Positions 20,644-33,999 of a stretch of 64,000 bases of DNA are shown one piece after another. This stretch comes from Mariannaea sp. PMI_226 (Eukaryota; Ascomycota; Sordariomycetes; Hypocreales; Nectriaceae): the NCBI GenBank assembly GCA_024336345.1, contig JANFOG010000001.1, forward strand, positions 2,480,001 to 2,544,000. The letters run 5' to 3'. The translations under genes were made by a program, and so were the position numbers. Numbering within the stretch: position 1 is the first letter of the stretch; the number at the start of each line of letters is the position of its first letter. The notes beneath the pieces are model-generated. The model did not search any database. It saw only the letters and a list, made by a program, of their open reading frames with translations, and had not been told where the DNA came from.

Positions 20644-23600
20644 TCACGATGAAGCTGACAATGGCGTCGTTGCAAGTAAGCCTGTGACCTTGTAGAACAT
20701 ATCCTCAATTGGCGGTGCCGCGAATGCAGGGGCAGCATCAAAGATGTCAGCAAGATGCTGCTGGTGGATCACGCTCCGCTGGACTTCATCGTCATCATCT
20801 TTCATCTCCACGTCCTCAGCGTCCGCTGCGGTCTCAGCTACCTCTTCCCCGTCACTCGCCATGTCGTCGTCGTCGTCGATGACGAATGCAATCTTCTTGT
20901 CATCATCGGTAGCTTCAACATTGTCAAGGCGCAGGTCTTCTAGGGGCTGGACAGTCGCCAGGGAGGAGGGATCGGAACCCTCAGCGACAACCCAGATCTG
21001 GGCGGAATCGTCCAAGGCGATGAAGCCGCTGGTATCCGGGGCAGATACTAGGCTGACAATCTTCTGAGGGGTGTTTCGCACCAATAATGGCTCAGAGTCT
21101 TCGGGGTCAAAAACCCCCAAAGTTGAGCCCTCGTTGGATGGCAGAGCCACGGCGAAGTGCCCGGAGGTGTGGTCTACAGCAAGCTGGGCCAAGTCGCTAT
21201 TTGTCGTTGTCTTGGGAAGCACCACTCCGTAGCGCAGTTCATCAGTGACGACGTCGTAAACACGCAGCTCATCAGACAGAACAATAGCGAAGGAGGAGAG
21301 GGCGCGAACAGAACGCAATCGGCCCTTCCATTGGCTCTCTAGGGTTTTCACAACCTCACCAGATGCTGTATCAATAATATGAACCGCGCCAGCACTGACA
21401 TTGCCAAATGCCACGAAAAGGGCAGACCCATCTTCGGAGAAAGCAAGACTTCCCTGAGACTCGTTGCGGATGGTTGGCTCGGGAAGGTCAATAGAACCCT
21501 CCTGAGGCAAGCTATCGCCTACAGCAATCACCTGCGAGCAGCTCCAAGTGAAGACTTCTCGCCCATCAGTCCCCTTGACAGCAACACCGTTCTGGGATCG
21601 TGTCTTGGGCCGCCATAGGCGAACCATACCATCGGTTCCGATTGTCGCAAAACACGTAGAGACGGGGTTCGAAGCGAGGTCGAGCACTGCTTCGTTGCGG
21701 GTTGTAGCGTGAGGGGCATTGATTCTTGAAACAAGACCAATCTGGTCATCACCTTGTCGTGCCTCCCAGAACTTCAAGTAAACCTCACGCCGTTCCTGGA
21801 GAAACTGGTCCTTCGCATCGGCGAGGACGTTGTCTACATCTCGGGGCGAGGGTTCCCAGGTGTCCACGCTCGCCAGCCATCCTCCATCAGCGGAAAATGC
21901 CATATGAGTAATGACCGGCTCGTCAATGACATGTCCCTTGCTGGTGATGTTGACATCAGTGGGCTGCGTTCGGGCTAGGGCTTGTTTCGAGATACTTCGG
22001 AAAGTTTCGAGGTCAAAAGTTTGTAGCAACGGGGCAGAGAAATCTCCCGATGAACTGGCCTGACTGCCACTTCCCACACACACATGCAATTTTGAATGGT
22101 CGGAGGGTCTGATAGCTGCTGGAATAGGTCTTCGCACGGATTGAGGTGCTGTCCAGGTTCGCTGAACAAGCAGGTCCTTGGGTGTAGAAACGTGGATGGC
22201 AGCAGACTGGATGCCGGCGATATAAGCGGTAGGTTTCAATTCGGCGGTCGAAAGGATCATGGTCGAGTTGTCATCTAAATGAACCACGTAGGATGATCCA
22301 TTGGATGAAACAACAATATTTTCCACGCTGCCAGAAAGGTGAGGAAGGAAATCTTTCTTTGATGTGTCCATCTGCCACAAGACTAGGACATTCTCAGATC
22401 CTCCAGAAATCATGTAGTTGCCTATCGAAAAGTTAGTATTTGAATCATGCAAAGGCGGTTTAGCACGTACCATCACGAGACCACTTCAAAGCATGTACAG
22501 CCTTTCTGTGCCAGTGGTACTTCTGGGCTTGGATCATATCCTTGTCGGAGCCCGGCTTGCCAGCACCCTGACTTCTTGACAAGACGTCGTGATACAAGTA
22601 AATGGAACCTCGAGCTCCTCCAACAATGATGTCGACAACAGGGAACGAGTCTGACTGGGGCTTCTTGCCTGTTGCTGGCCTTGGAGAAACCCGCACATCA
22701 AGCGACGTGATGAGATCGGGAGTATCAAAAGAGTAAATTTCATACTCTAGTCCCTCAAATGTATCGACCTGCTTTGATACCAAAACTCCCATGAACAGGC
22801 GATCATTGATTGCGCCAACCAAAACTTGGCCATCTTGGGAAGACTCTAATAGCTGTAGGCCATCGCCAGGCTTCTTGATTGCCATGATAGCCTTGGGAGA
22901 CGGAGCAGGCTCAGTCTTTCCTTCATAGGCAACAACCTCAACTCTGTTCGACTTGTCTGACTCGGCGACTAGAAGGATTTCTTGAGGCTTGCCTGAGATC
23001 TGAACGGACAAGACGACTAGAGCCTTGGCTGTTTGCGATCGCGTTTGGAAGGACTCTGGAATCTTGGTGGACGTCCAATCAACGTGGAATACACGACCAT
23101 CTGAGCAGGCCACCCAAACAAAGTTGGAATTTTGCTTCGAAAGCCGTGTAGCAACAATAGTTGAGGGTGTCGTAGCATGTTCGATCGAGGTTTCGACAAC
23201 GGTGATCGGAATTCGACGCACAAGTAAAGAGTCTACGGCCGAGTAGATCTGAATCGAGGTATTATAGGCGATGATGAGATATCTGAAGACGGTCAGACAA
23301 GCAGATCAATCCAACGAAACTCTCAAACACTCACTGGTGGTCGTCAGTAAGGATAGGGTCAATGTCGAGCATTCTTCCACCCATCGGCTTCGACACCCGC
23401 CATCCAGCCTCGGCGTTATCAAACTGTCGAATTATTTCCAGCTCCCGATCCCCAGAAACTTCAAGTGTCGTGGATGTTCCATTGGCTCCTGAGAGTGCAT
23501 CCTTTAGGGCTTCCGCATCGGATTTGCGTCCATTGACCTTATGGGCTTTTAGATCGCCGCGCTGGCGTTTGGACTCTAAAACTGCTTCCGCCAGGTCTCG

Positions 23601-23654
23601 CTTGCGCTTTTTGGAACGGTCGTCTCTCGTCCGATTGGCTTTGGGGCCAGCCAT
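20644..23654 (-). CDS. utp17: U3 snoRNP/t-UTP WD-repeat protein Utp17/Nan1 (WDR75)
   Basis: Three exons (23654-23335, 23282-22471, 22421-20644) give 969 residues. A basic N-terminus (MAGPKANRTRDDRSKKRKRD) leads into a tandem beta-propeller protein with WD-type blocks. Examples are YLIIAYNTSIQIYSAVDS, WVACSDGRVFHVDW, HRKAVHALKWSRDG-NYMISGGSENVLVLWQM and CFATIGTDGMVRLWRPK. An acidic segment near 895-930 precedes an ending that resembles the family (DIFDAAPAFAAPPIEDMFYKVTGLL). Utp17/Nan1 belongs to the t-UTP (UtpA) subcomplex, which starts small-subunit processome assembly and supports rDNA transcription in the nucleolus. The gene is divergently paired with RPB10 across 333 bp. Confidence 0.93.
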
Positions 23655-23987
23655 GATTCCGATAAGTTGTGTTCACGCTCGGTACAGAGTTGACACGGGG
23701 TTTTGAGGGCGCGGTGGCCAAGTCATGTACCGAGAACGTCAATCTAGAAAGGCGAGAAACGGCCTTGCTCTGGGTCGCAGAAATTTTGGTCCCGCTTTCA
23801 AGGTTGGTGAACTTTTTTTTTGTAGATAAGATAAGCACAGTCGGGAAATCTTCGGGAGGCAGAATTTATTTTCTAGCAACACCATTGAGCTGCTCATGAC
23901 CAAGCTCCTTGAGAACCTACTGATTCTTTGTCGCAAACCGCTTGTTAAATCTCGGACCTCACACCCAGTCTTGATTCCGCTTTCAAA
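23655..23987. promoter_or_regulatory. Bidirectional UTP17/RPB10 promoter
   Basis: A 333-bp spacer between divergent start codons. An exact 8-bp inverted repeat, CTCGGTAC (23678-23685) and GTACCGAG (23727-23734), lies near the UTP17 side. A T9-10 run is at about 23812-23821. Both genes serve rRNA and RNA polymerase production, so co-regulation is plausible. Confidence 0.6.
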
Positions 23988-24417
23988 ATGATTATCCCAA
24001 TCCGTTGCTTCTCTTGCGGAAAGGTGCGCTCCCTTTCCCGCTTCTGCTTCACTTACGCGACACCGTCAACTGACAACCATCTAGGTCACTGGAGACCTCT
24101 GGGAGCGTTATCTCCAGTTGATCTCTGACCCTCGCAAGACCGATGGGTAAGACGGCACTATCGAATACACACGCGTCGATATAAAACATATAGGCTGATC
24201 TAAATTCTTAGTGTTGCTATGGACGAGCTTGGCCTCAAGCGTTACTGCTGCCGCCGTATGATCATGACCCACGTTGACCTTATCGAGAAACTCCTCAAGT
24301 ATGCTACTACCACAACGCATAATCATGTCTCCTATGACGACCAGCTACTAATATCTATGCAGGTACACGCCGGACGGTCGAAACGAGAAGAAGCAGCGAC
24401 TCAACGAGACGGAGTAG
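23988..24417 (+). CDS. rpb10: RNA polymerase I/II/III shared subunit Rpb10 (RPABC5)
   Basis: Four exons (23988-24023, 24085-24146, 24212-24298, 24363-24417) give 79 residues. The sequence starts [19 protein letters not shown] and contains [20 protein letters not shown]. The zinc ligands CFSC and YCC of the atypical Rpb10 zinc site are intact, as is the nearly invariant RYCCRRM block. The protein is an essential small subunit common to all three nuclear RNA polymerases. It is slightly longer than the 70-residue yeast protein because of a charged C-tail ([12 protein letters not shown]). The introns (61, 65 and 64 nt) fall between conserved blocks and keep frame. Confidence 0.97.
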
Positions 24418-27400
24418 TGGAAGACCCGTCTCTGGGAACAACAACAGGACATGCATGGTCAGGCGTTTATCGGAAATTTTCAATCAAGTGTATCTGGGTT
24501 GGCGTAAACAGGCAATGCCATTCAATAATAAAAAATTTTGTGTTATGAATCTCAGGGGCGCTTAACTTAGTGGCGAACTCATGCAGCCAAATTCACGACC
24601 TGGAGCATAAAACCGCCATAAACGCGTTGATGGATATTGCCTGCCACAACCAAATCTTCAAGTGATGCTGTGACGTGGCGGAAGCCCTGTGCCGAGGCAG
24701 AGAAGTAACACGAAATTCTGGCACCATTACATGAACTTGGGTATGGACCTGTACGATGCAGGGCTTCAGATCCATTGATATGACTGTCGGTATTAAACAA
24801 TACCACATCCGAGAAAGCGATTCCAACCAACATGATGGGTCTCAAGACTAGAGTAGAACCAACACACTTTCCTCATTGATGTTAAAGTCCCTAATGGGTC
24901 CAGAAGAATACCTGCATTTGCCCAATCTCGCGTGACCACGTCAGCTATGACAAGCGCGGGTTTTGATCATTTCACCGACAGTACTACGGAGTGTTGGTCT
25001 GGTATTTTATTTTTCTTTGTAATGACACCGATTCTGGCAGGAAGGAATAATAGTAAGCCGCCATTATCGGTCGCAGACTGGTCGCATGGGGATGCCCTGC
25101 CTGAATTGTTGACCCGAACTGTCGGGGCCTCGCTTTACAAGGTCTTCGTTTTGTTTTGTTTTTGATCAGCTCACATTCCTTCCCTAGATGGAACCTTATG
25201 CGTCCTCAAGGAGGGGAACACACGTATCTTTGCCATAAGCGGCTTTCTAGTGGGATTGAGCAACCAACAGGTCGTCCTGGAAGGCAGCGGGCATCTCGTA
25301 GATCCAAGCCGCGGCTCGAGGTTTTTCCATAATAATTATATTATTTTGAATTGGCGAACCGTTCAGTGCCCCATGAACTTCTACTCTCACGGTCACTCTC
25401 CGTGGAAAAAGCGACTAGGAGCTTGTATCAAATCGACCCAGCGGTTTGATTTTTTGGTCTTGCTTCAATTGAAGTTTGCCCAATCCACAAACCTGTGGTT
25501 AATTCCTTGCAAGGAATTGAGCTCCAACAGCCATGTCATTTGTGTGTGGGCCATGAAGGGTAGACAGAGCCAACAAGCAAACAAATCAAGCTCTCATCGA
25601 TTCGAGCAGTGAATAGCGTAGCATGCAAATTGCGGTATGATCAATTGATGGATAGCTTACTGCATTGCGTATGGCAGACGGTTGGTCGAATTGCACAAAA
25701 GTGGTAGCATTTGGTGTCCTCACATGGCCAACAACTTACCAAAACAACCTAGTGACAGATTACTCAATGTGAGGTTATTACCCGCGCACGCACGCACGAT
25801 GCAGCCCGCAGCTTAGGCGATCCTACGCCATGGCGTTCACTAGGGTCTCATCCAAAGGGAAATAAAAGGGCGGTTGAAGAAAAACCATGCTGAGATGCAA
25901 TGCAGAGTCAATATGCGGGAATGGCGCGCTGAAAGGCAAGGATTATTATCAACTCTGTCAACTGCAAGAGGCGCCGGCGGCGCTTAGGTGGCACACCTAA
26001 GAGGTCCAGCAAAGATTTCAGTCCAAGCCGCGTCAATGGAACTGTAACTAGCGCGTCAGGTAGATCCACTGCGTCACTTACGAGCTGCTGCTTTCTTCTC
26101 ATGGGTGCGAATATCAGTTGGCGATTTTGGCCAGAGCCGGTCAAGCCAGCTGTGGGGGAAACGACGCTTGGTCCTTTAGCCCAAGCATCTTTTTCTTCTG
26201 GCAGACTCCAAGTTCCATTTAGTGGAGGTTAGCATTACGTAGCTCTTGTGTCTGACATGGTGAGAATGCCTGGGCTGAGAGAAGAAGAATCGAAAACGCA
26301 GGCCCTGGCCTCGCAAAGCAGCCAATGAATGCTTCAGAAGGGAAGTCAAGCATCACCCCGCACCCCCCAGGTTGGGATGGGATCGCTGGTACCGGATCCG
26401 ACAACTTGTTTAGCGCTGTGATAAACGGAAACTATGCAGTAGCGATGAAAGTTGAACTCGTCACCTGCGCTAAAATATTGCTGGGAAGGGAGCGTGCCGG
26501 AGCAATGGTGCTGTGGCAGGGGACGAAGACATGTGTGGGAGTTTTGGGGATCATGGTACGGGCGAGTGTGGGGATTTCCGTACATAGCATGGAGTAGAAT
26601 AACCTGAGTTGTCAGATGATGAAGGACAAGAAGCAAAGGCCCACCAGATATTTTCATTGATTGACGAAAAAGAGACAAATTTCCACGGCTGCACTAACAG
26701 AAGGGTGGGTAGTCTAATGTTTATTCAAGGTGTGGTGTTGGAGGTTATGGCGTCCACTGGAAGAACTTGGTCCACAACTCGCGCAGCTGGCTTCCAAGGA
26801 ACAGTGGCCGATTAATCCCGTTGCTCTTAGCAAATATGATTATGTCGACCACAAGGGGGGAACGAGATATTCTTTGCCTTCAGCAGGCAGTTGTTCACTG
26901 CTTTCTTGCTCATATCTCTCTATTCTTGTACCGACGCTTAAAGAGGGTCATGATACAACACCCACTACGAAGTTATCACATCCGAAAGGCTTGGCCAAGC
27001 CAATGGCTTCTACTAGTCCGGTGAACGGTCCTTTTCAGTGCAGATAATTGCCGTTTCTATCATTTTGGAGCAAGCCCTGTGTAAGATTTTATTCCTCCCG
27101 TGGGAGCCGGAAAAGATTATTCATGGAACATTGGGCCGCGAGCAAGGAGGCCTTCTCAGAACAGAGAAGGCAAGAGACAGCTCACTAAGGTATGGACATA
27201 CCACCGTAGTGGCATGGTCACGGAGAGAAGGGGGTGGTCCACTTCTGCCCGTCCACAAGTGGTCCGTGGACCGGGCTGCTAAAGTTTTAGCGTCTTCAAA
27301 CCCCCCGGGACCAAACTGCCGGGTTCAAGAGCCTGGCGCCGACTGGTCCGTCCATGGAACGGGGTTGCCCGCTGGCGGCAAACTTGCACAGGCTTGTGCT

Positions 27401-29949
27401 ACATAGTCTAGTACGCCATATCACCTCCAGTACTCCATATGTAGTATCAAGCCATCCCATGGGCGTTTACTCTCGGCACCCAACAATGTATTGTACATCA
27501 GTTGGAGATACAGATATGATCGATTTATTTAAAAGAAAACGGTATCTCGTGTCGAGAAAATCCTATGCCGGCCTAATCCATTCAGAGCCCAGGCGCGGCC
27601 GAGAGTTCCTTCCGAGAGCTTCACCATGTAAGATCTCGTCCCCACGGCCGCGGTGGTCGAAGAAGAAGCCTTCCTACGAAAACGGAATGCCGTGGCTCAT
27701 TACAAATATATTGTTACAATCAAAATCATTGTAGCACCTGCTTCAGGTTCAGGCCATATCCGTTTCGCCCAGCTTCTCTGTCTGTCCGTCCAATTTGACA
27801 ATAGATATGAGTGCACAGGAACCGTGAGAACCAGAGGATTCGCCAAGCAAATTTCACACGCCGTCTTGGATATCTCGTAGTTCTAACATGCATGAAATGC
27901 GCTGTCAATCGGCAGCATGCGAGGCAATACCGTCTTATCTAGGGATATTCAATGCCTCGACTTTGGGGGACGCTCGTAATCATTTTTCTGCCCAGACCAT
28001 TCCTGATTGGATGACGTATCTGCTTAAGTAGTTGGCAAGCAACCTGACGTAGGAGCACTGTTGAAGGACCGGAGCCAAAGAGAGGAAGAGAAAACGGTAA
28101 TTCGCCGCGCCGTACGCGCAAACTGACAGCCTCGGCGAGAGCTGTACTCTGCGTCGCATTCCATGCCACAAGTGCCAAGCTAAGGAATTTTAAGCACAGG
28201 AGCCATAACATTGGTCCTACCCATCGTGTACTTTGTCGACCCTGTCCAAAGAGTTGGTGGGGTTTTGGGCATCATCTCTCCTTTGCTAGGTTTGGACCAA
28301 TCCCAGAATTCCATTTAAGCGCCCATGCTTATTGCTCTGATGTAGCCCCACGGATTGGGGTGAGGGGTGGATGTTGATTGGTGTAATGCGTTTGGTGGGC
28401 GCTTAGGAGGTAGGGGAGTGTCTGCAAGACCAGGCTGGGTGATGCAAAGGGGTCTTCTTGTAGCACGCTCGTCCTTGCTCTGCTCCCTTTTCTTTCTTTC
28501 CAACAAAAAATCATTGAGATATTCTTTGTCTTATGAAAGGATGATGAAGAAAGCTAGCAAAACAATTGATTAATTAGGATATTATGCCATCGCATGATTA
28601 GCTCTAGGATTGAATGGGATCAGAAGGCTAAAGAGATGTGACTTAAAGTTCACGTTGAAAAGGTGTGATACATGATCAAACTGTGCATCCTTCCACCCAC
28701 CTCTAGCGCGAGTTCTCTGCCTTCTTCCACACCCTACCCACTGCATAGTACTTACTAGCGAGGTACGCAACTACAGATATGGTGCCTTAAAGGTACACAG
28801 AGTTAAAGTATTTTTTACCTTTGTTTCGTCTCCCGTCCCTTGATCCCTTCAATGCTACTACCCACTGGAATACTTATGGATCTAAATGCTGTCGCGGGAG
28901 ATGTTAGAAAGAGCGCAGTCACCATGGTCGTTTGGGGTTGTCATTCTTCTTATGCCAACTTACTGTTGTCATTTGTATAGAAATGAGTATTACTCAGGAT
29001 TGTTATCACCTGAATCTCTTAATCCTGCTCGTTGTCGTTTTTATGCTTCTTTACGTCCATCCAGTGGTCGGGGGTATTTCGCATGGCTGGCCTGTCGCCA
29101 TCTATCCCCTTCCATTGACTGGAGGAAACCCCACGGCTTTGGAACATTGCACCTGAGACCCAGAAGGCCCAACTGAATGACCTCTCTCTTGGTGATGATA
29201 CCTGAGCGTATCATTTGTGCTGTGCTAGATAAAGAAAAATGAAGAGGAAGAAGCAAGAGCCAGGTATGAGGAAAATAGAAACAAGCATAGACGAGGAACC
29301 AGAAACGAGATTAAGGTAAGCCCACGTGTTGATCTGATCTTCAAATTCAATTCCCTCCATGCCCATTCATCCTCTAACCAAAGATCACATCCCGTATCAT
29401 TGTCACGCAGCAAAGGTTTTCATGGACCAACCCCATCTTCTCCTGAACCGCCAGAGAGATCCCCACGACAGCCACATTTTGTTCCTTTGTACAGTACATG
29501 GAGATCGAGTGCAGATGTACTTGGTTTTTGGGGGGTTTTGTTTTGGGTTTCCTGCGTTATTTATTGTTTCTTTTTCTTTAAATTGTTCTCAGAAAGAATC
29601 ACACTAGACGACGTCCTTTCTCGAGAAGCTCTGAATTGATTCTTGTCACCCTATTATTAGCGTCTACTGGGGAAGCGCAAAACACCACCGCTCAATTGCC
29701 CCTTTGCCACAAATATGCCACAACCACATCCTCAGTTCCCAATCTCTCAATTGCAGACTCTGAACCAGGCCCAAATTGATCTGCTTCTTCTTACCACCCA
29801 CCCCATCTGACCCACACATCGCAGGTAGCTTGCCTCCCTTAGTCTTGGTCAGCTCTCTCAACCTATGTGTGGGATGTCACACGGTTCAACAGGAAATAAC
29901 AAGGCGCGATACTGTAGAGAAGGCCATCAACCAGCCATGGGCCTTTCAC
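24418..29949. other. Gene-poor intergenic stretch, 5.5 kb
   Basis: I find no ORF with a recognisable protein signature on either strand, no tRNA and no repeat array. Short open frames (for example 25250-25612 and 27038-27406) have no domain-like pattern or convincing splice extension. It could hold non-coding transcripts or regulatory DNA for the flanking genes. Confidence 0.5.
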
Positions 29950-31543
29950 TATTAAATGTGCCTTTGGCCAGTCGAGCCGTGCTCTTGCATTACACACCTG
30001 CCCACTTTGTCATATTTGCCTTCCTTCCTTTTTCTTGACTCAACTTTTCTCTCTTCTCTTTCCCTCTCACACCCCTGGGCCACACCTTCCTCCCAACCCA
30101 CCTGCATTAGGACAGCAAACAAGCACCACAGCAGGTGCACGTACCCACACCCTCTTTTTCCATCTGGGCACTCCCTCCTTCCAGGTAGTTACATAGTATT
30201 GGAAGGCAGAGGCCAACTTCAGGATTCCCTCCCCCCCAAACATTTCACATCTCACCCCCAGTTCTTCTCCAGTATCCCTACCTGGAGCTTCTTGTTCTGC
30301 AACCTCGACACCGTGTTCTACTAGTAGCAGCAGTCAACCTGATTCTTCACTCTTCTCGCCCTGGTCTCCTCCCCAGTCTGGAAAAGTCGCCAGCTTCCAC
30401 TTCGTTTTTCATCGTCAACCAAGTCCGAGACGGGAACCCTGCACCAATCGCTACCGGTTTAGTGGTCTGCCGACCTGAGACAGACGCTTCCTCGCCGCGC
30501 CAACTCTTCGCGCAGTTCCCGAATAAGCGCAGTCTCACCACAACGACCGCCATTCCATCATTACGATTCTCGCCTCCGCCGATTATCAAGTGTGAGGCAT
30601 TGCATCAAATTCGTGGCCTTCTTCACCTCGCACAATTGAGCAGTCAGCACAAAGCTGTCTTCCTCCCATTTGTTTTTAACCACACGACATGCTCTATCCC
30701 ACCTTTGGCGGATGATCAATATTCTTGGTCACGGTCGAATATCAGCTCTGACTCTTCTCTGTACCCTTCCCCCACTTCTCTCAGAGGCCCCCAGTACCAA
30801 GTACAGACTAAGACAGTTGTTGGTACCAGAAGCGACGCCCTACAGGCACGGACTGGACCGGACGCTAATAGCCTGACTCCTGCAGGCATCAACAAGGCTC
30901 GACGCTCCAGTCTCCACGGGTGCTTGACAAGGGCTCACCATCTTGGCTCTGCTCCAGTATCGACAGGGGACCGCTTGCCCACTCCCCCACCCCTGGCCCT
31001 GTCTGCGTCTGCGTCGCTTCAAATCACCGACGCCGCTTTGCTGTCCTGCTCACTCATTCATTAACCCTATTACCCTCCATTTTCTCTTCCTTTGCCCATG
31101 TTCTTCGACCTTTTGTCCTTGGTGCCTCCTTCGTCTCTGGCATCCTTTTTTCTCGTTATCCCAGGAAATTCTTAACATTGCTTCTGTCCTAGTCCAATCC
31201 TCTTCATCGCCATTCTCTAATACCATTGCTCTTGATCTTCTGTACGGAGAGACGCTGTTTCCGCAACCGCCGCACACCTCTGCCGGTCATCTCAACTCCA
31301 ACCTGAGCGAGCCCCCCTAGCAACTTTTTTTCGGCCCATCCTAACAAGCTCTTTGGTTCAATTCGGTGTCGAGTCTATCATTCTTGCTTGGCTTCCTAGC
31401 CATATCATATGCTTCGTGCTTGTGAAGTCGCGGAGCGCCACTACATTGAGCTCTGGCCCCTCCACGAACCCGCCGCGTACGACGAATTGTTCAGTGCTGG
31501 CTCCTCGTTGTCACCGAGGATATTAATTACCTGAGCTTCCGCC
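29950..31543 (+). promoter_or_regulatory. Probable long pyrimidine-rich leader/promoter of the 724-aa gene
   Basis: Dominated by C/T-rich sequence on the plus strand (TTCCTTCC, CTCTCTTTCCCTC, CTCCCCAG blocks), as in long 5' untranslated regions of fungal regulatory genes. Open frames within it, including one of 200 codons at 30462-31064, are Ser/Pro-rich by base composition and are not accepted as genes. They could act as upstream ORFs. Confidence 0.5.
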
Positions 31544-33999
31544 ATGGCCCTTGAAGCCCCTCTGAGATCGTCTACTGGAAATATTCACTTCCCATTCCCT
31601 CACCACATAGATATGGCTGTTCCAACGGAAGCAGACCACGTTCGGTCTCCATTCAGAGTGGTGTATGTTCGATGCGCCCCAAGGTCGCTTGTATTGTTGC
31701 CCTTTCTAATACTCGTATAGCTCCTCTCCTCCGACCACGGACTTCTCATCTCTCCAGCCAAGCTCTGCGCATCGACACTCAGCACATCCCTTTAGTGTAA
31801 TGAGCCCTAGCGATATCGTTGGACCCTCACCGGTGACATCCAACGGAACCGAGACAACTGAGATAGAAGATGATATCTCCGACGATGTTCATAATGAAAT
31901 CACTAGTGCGGATGTTACCCGTCGATCTGAGGTCTGCTCATTTTGTCTCTGTCGTTTGTAGATTTACAGCGTCTAACATAAAAATATAGTACCTCATGCT
32001 CTCCACGAATATATCAGATGCCGTACATCAGGCAACCGGCGAAGAAGCAATATCAGTTATTCATGCTCCTAAGGGCTTTGGTACATGGGTATTACCACCG
32101 TCCTTGTGTACCAGAGCTCATTTATCTGACTCAGAACAGGCATCCTCCAGCACTGTGACGGAACAACGTGAGCCTAGCCCAAAGACGTATCCTGGGGCAG
32201 ATGCGGCCAGCTTGGCCGCCCTGGAGGGAGCATCAGAAAGAGTAGGTTAATCGTTGAAAATCGTGCGTCTTTGATTCTTTCCTCACTGATTGAACACTCA
32301 GTCGTCTGTCCCACCATCCCGCCCTCCCATTTCTACGGATGTCAGCCCTGTAGGTTATAGCATGGATAATGCAACACCTCAAGCGCAGGATTTGAAGACG
32401 ATGTTAGAGGACAACGTCCGGTTGCGGTCTAGCAGCACCAGTAGTCTCGAGAGTACGTTGTCCAATGCTGATTAAGAGTCCTAATCTGACAACATGCTAG
32501 AAATTGAAGAGGCTGCCGAGGCGGAGGGAGATGATGATGAATATGCATCCGATATCATACCAATATCTTCTGAGGAAGATGAGGTTAACGCCCTGCGAAG
32601 TGCTCTCCAGGAATGCTGGACCCTGTGTAACACACTTGCTAACCTGAGCTCCATTCATCGCGCTCGAGTCTTCAGCAGCTCTGGAATTCCTGATGCCCAC
32701 GAGAGAGCCTGGAAGACATGCTGGAAGCTTTGTCAACGACTCTATGACAATAGAGATGAGGATGCGACCCCTTTCAATGTCAGAGTGAATCTCGATCTCT
32801 GTCGGGACTTTTGCCAAGCCCTTTTCGATGTGCGGGTGCGACATGATCAGACTGCCGATTCTATTCTTCGAGTCAGTTTTGAGCTAAACAACCAGTGAGT
32901 ATTCCGACACATATCAACTATTACTCATGATGTTACTAATGCATACAAAAGTCTCTATAGCTCCCAAGACAGCCGCAACCTCCCTGAGCAGTTTAGAGAG
33001 AGAACTCTGGATTTTTATATCACACTCTGCCATCGACTGATGAAACAACGCCGAGACATGCAGGAAGATCACGACCATCTACTACGAGCATGCTGGGGAC
33101 TGGCAGAGAATCTATTCAACATTCGACAAAACAAGCGAGATGGCAGACCTCCAGATGAGGAATTATTGGGGTCTGCTGTCCAAGCGTGCTGGAATCTTTG
33201 TGACATTTTCAGAGATGGCTGGACTCAGGTACGGCCAGAGAGCAGAAATACTCCACGGCCTAGGCAAATCGGCTTTTCCCAGTTCCAATCTATCGACCAG
33301 AGTGGTCGTCAGAGCCAAGCCTCGAATCGATCATCCATTCACTCCAAGCCCAGTGTCAAGAGCGTGCGTCAGGAAGAGAAGTCGAGAAAGGTACCTCCAG
33401 TTCCTGAAACGCCAGTAACCGAATTCGAGGATACACCTATCTCACCTGGCGGTCAATCGCCCCAGATGCCCAACATTATGATCCTTGGCACCCCTAGCGA
33501 AAACAGTCGAAGCGGGAGATGGTCAAGCAACGCCTCCAACTTGTCGAGTTACTCCAGAGCAAGCACCAAGACATCCAGCACGGCAACTACCACAGCCGCA
33601 ACCGAGGACATTAATGTTACAAGAGTGAAGGTTCTTGTGCTTCGGGCAGCCATGAACCTGGGCTTTGACCGCGACACTATCATTGACCCAATGGCTGCAT
33701 CAGGTGCTCTTCACAAATTTGTCCAGGACTTACCAGCCGGCTCTTTTGGCCCCATGCCGGCACATACAACACTACTATCACAATATAAAAACTCTGTCCT
33801 CACGGACTCCATTATTCCCCGCCACCATTCTCTGCCACTCCGGGGTAAAAGGGTTACGGCCCAGGAGATGGCCAAAAGTATTCAATCTATGGCGAGAAGC
33901 TCCCAAAGATTCTCGTATCTCGCCGAGCTATTCCGTTTTGTCTTCCAGTATCCGCATGAAGAGGTAGACACGCGACGGAACATTAGCATTGTGGTCTAG
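31544..33999 (+). CDS. Helical fungal protein of unknown function, 724 aa
   Basis: Six exons (31544-31662, 31721-31931, 31990-32241, 32302-32452, 32501-32894, 32952-33999) join with consistent phases. I do not recognise a named family. The first 260 residues are Ser/Pro/Thr-rich and likely disordered. From about residue 265 an acidic stretch (EAEGDDDEYASD) leads to a helical region with repeated Cys/Trp-containing motifs: LQECWTLCNTLANL, AWKTCWKLCQRLYDN, LDLCRDFCQALFDV, LLRACWGLAENLF and AVQACWNLCDIF. They look like an internally repeated helix of the form A/L-x-x-C-W-x-L-C. A second disordered linker follows. The C-terminal block (TRVKVLVLRAAMNLGFDR... to FVFQYPHEEVDTRR) looks conserved. Start and exon 1 are less certain than the rest. 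Confidence 0.75.

Noticed and set aside
30462..31064. 200-codon open frame upstream of the unknown 724-aa gene
   Set aside because: Low-complexity Ser/Pro/Leu composition from pyrimidine-rich DNA, no domain and overlapping frames of similar length. It is more likely part of a leader.
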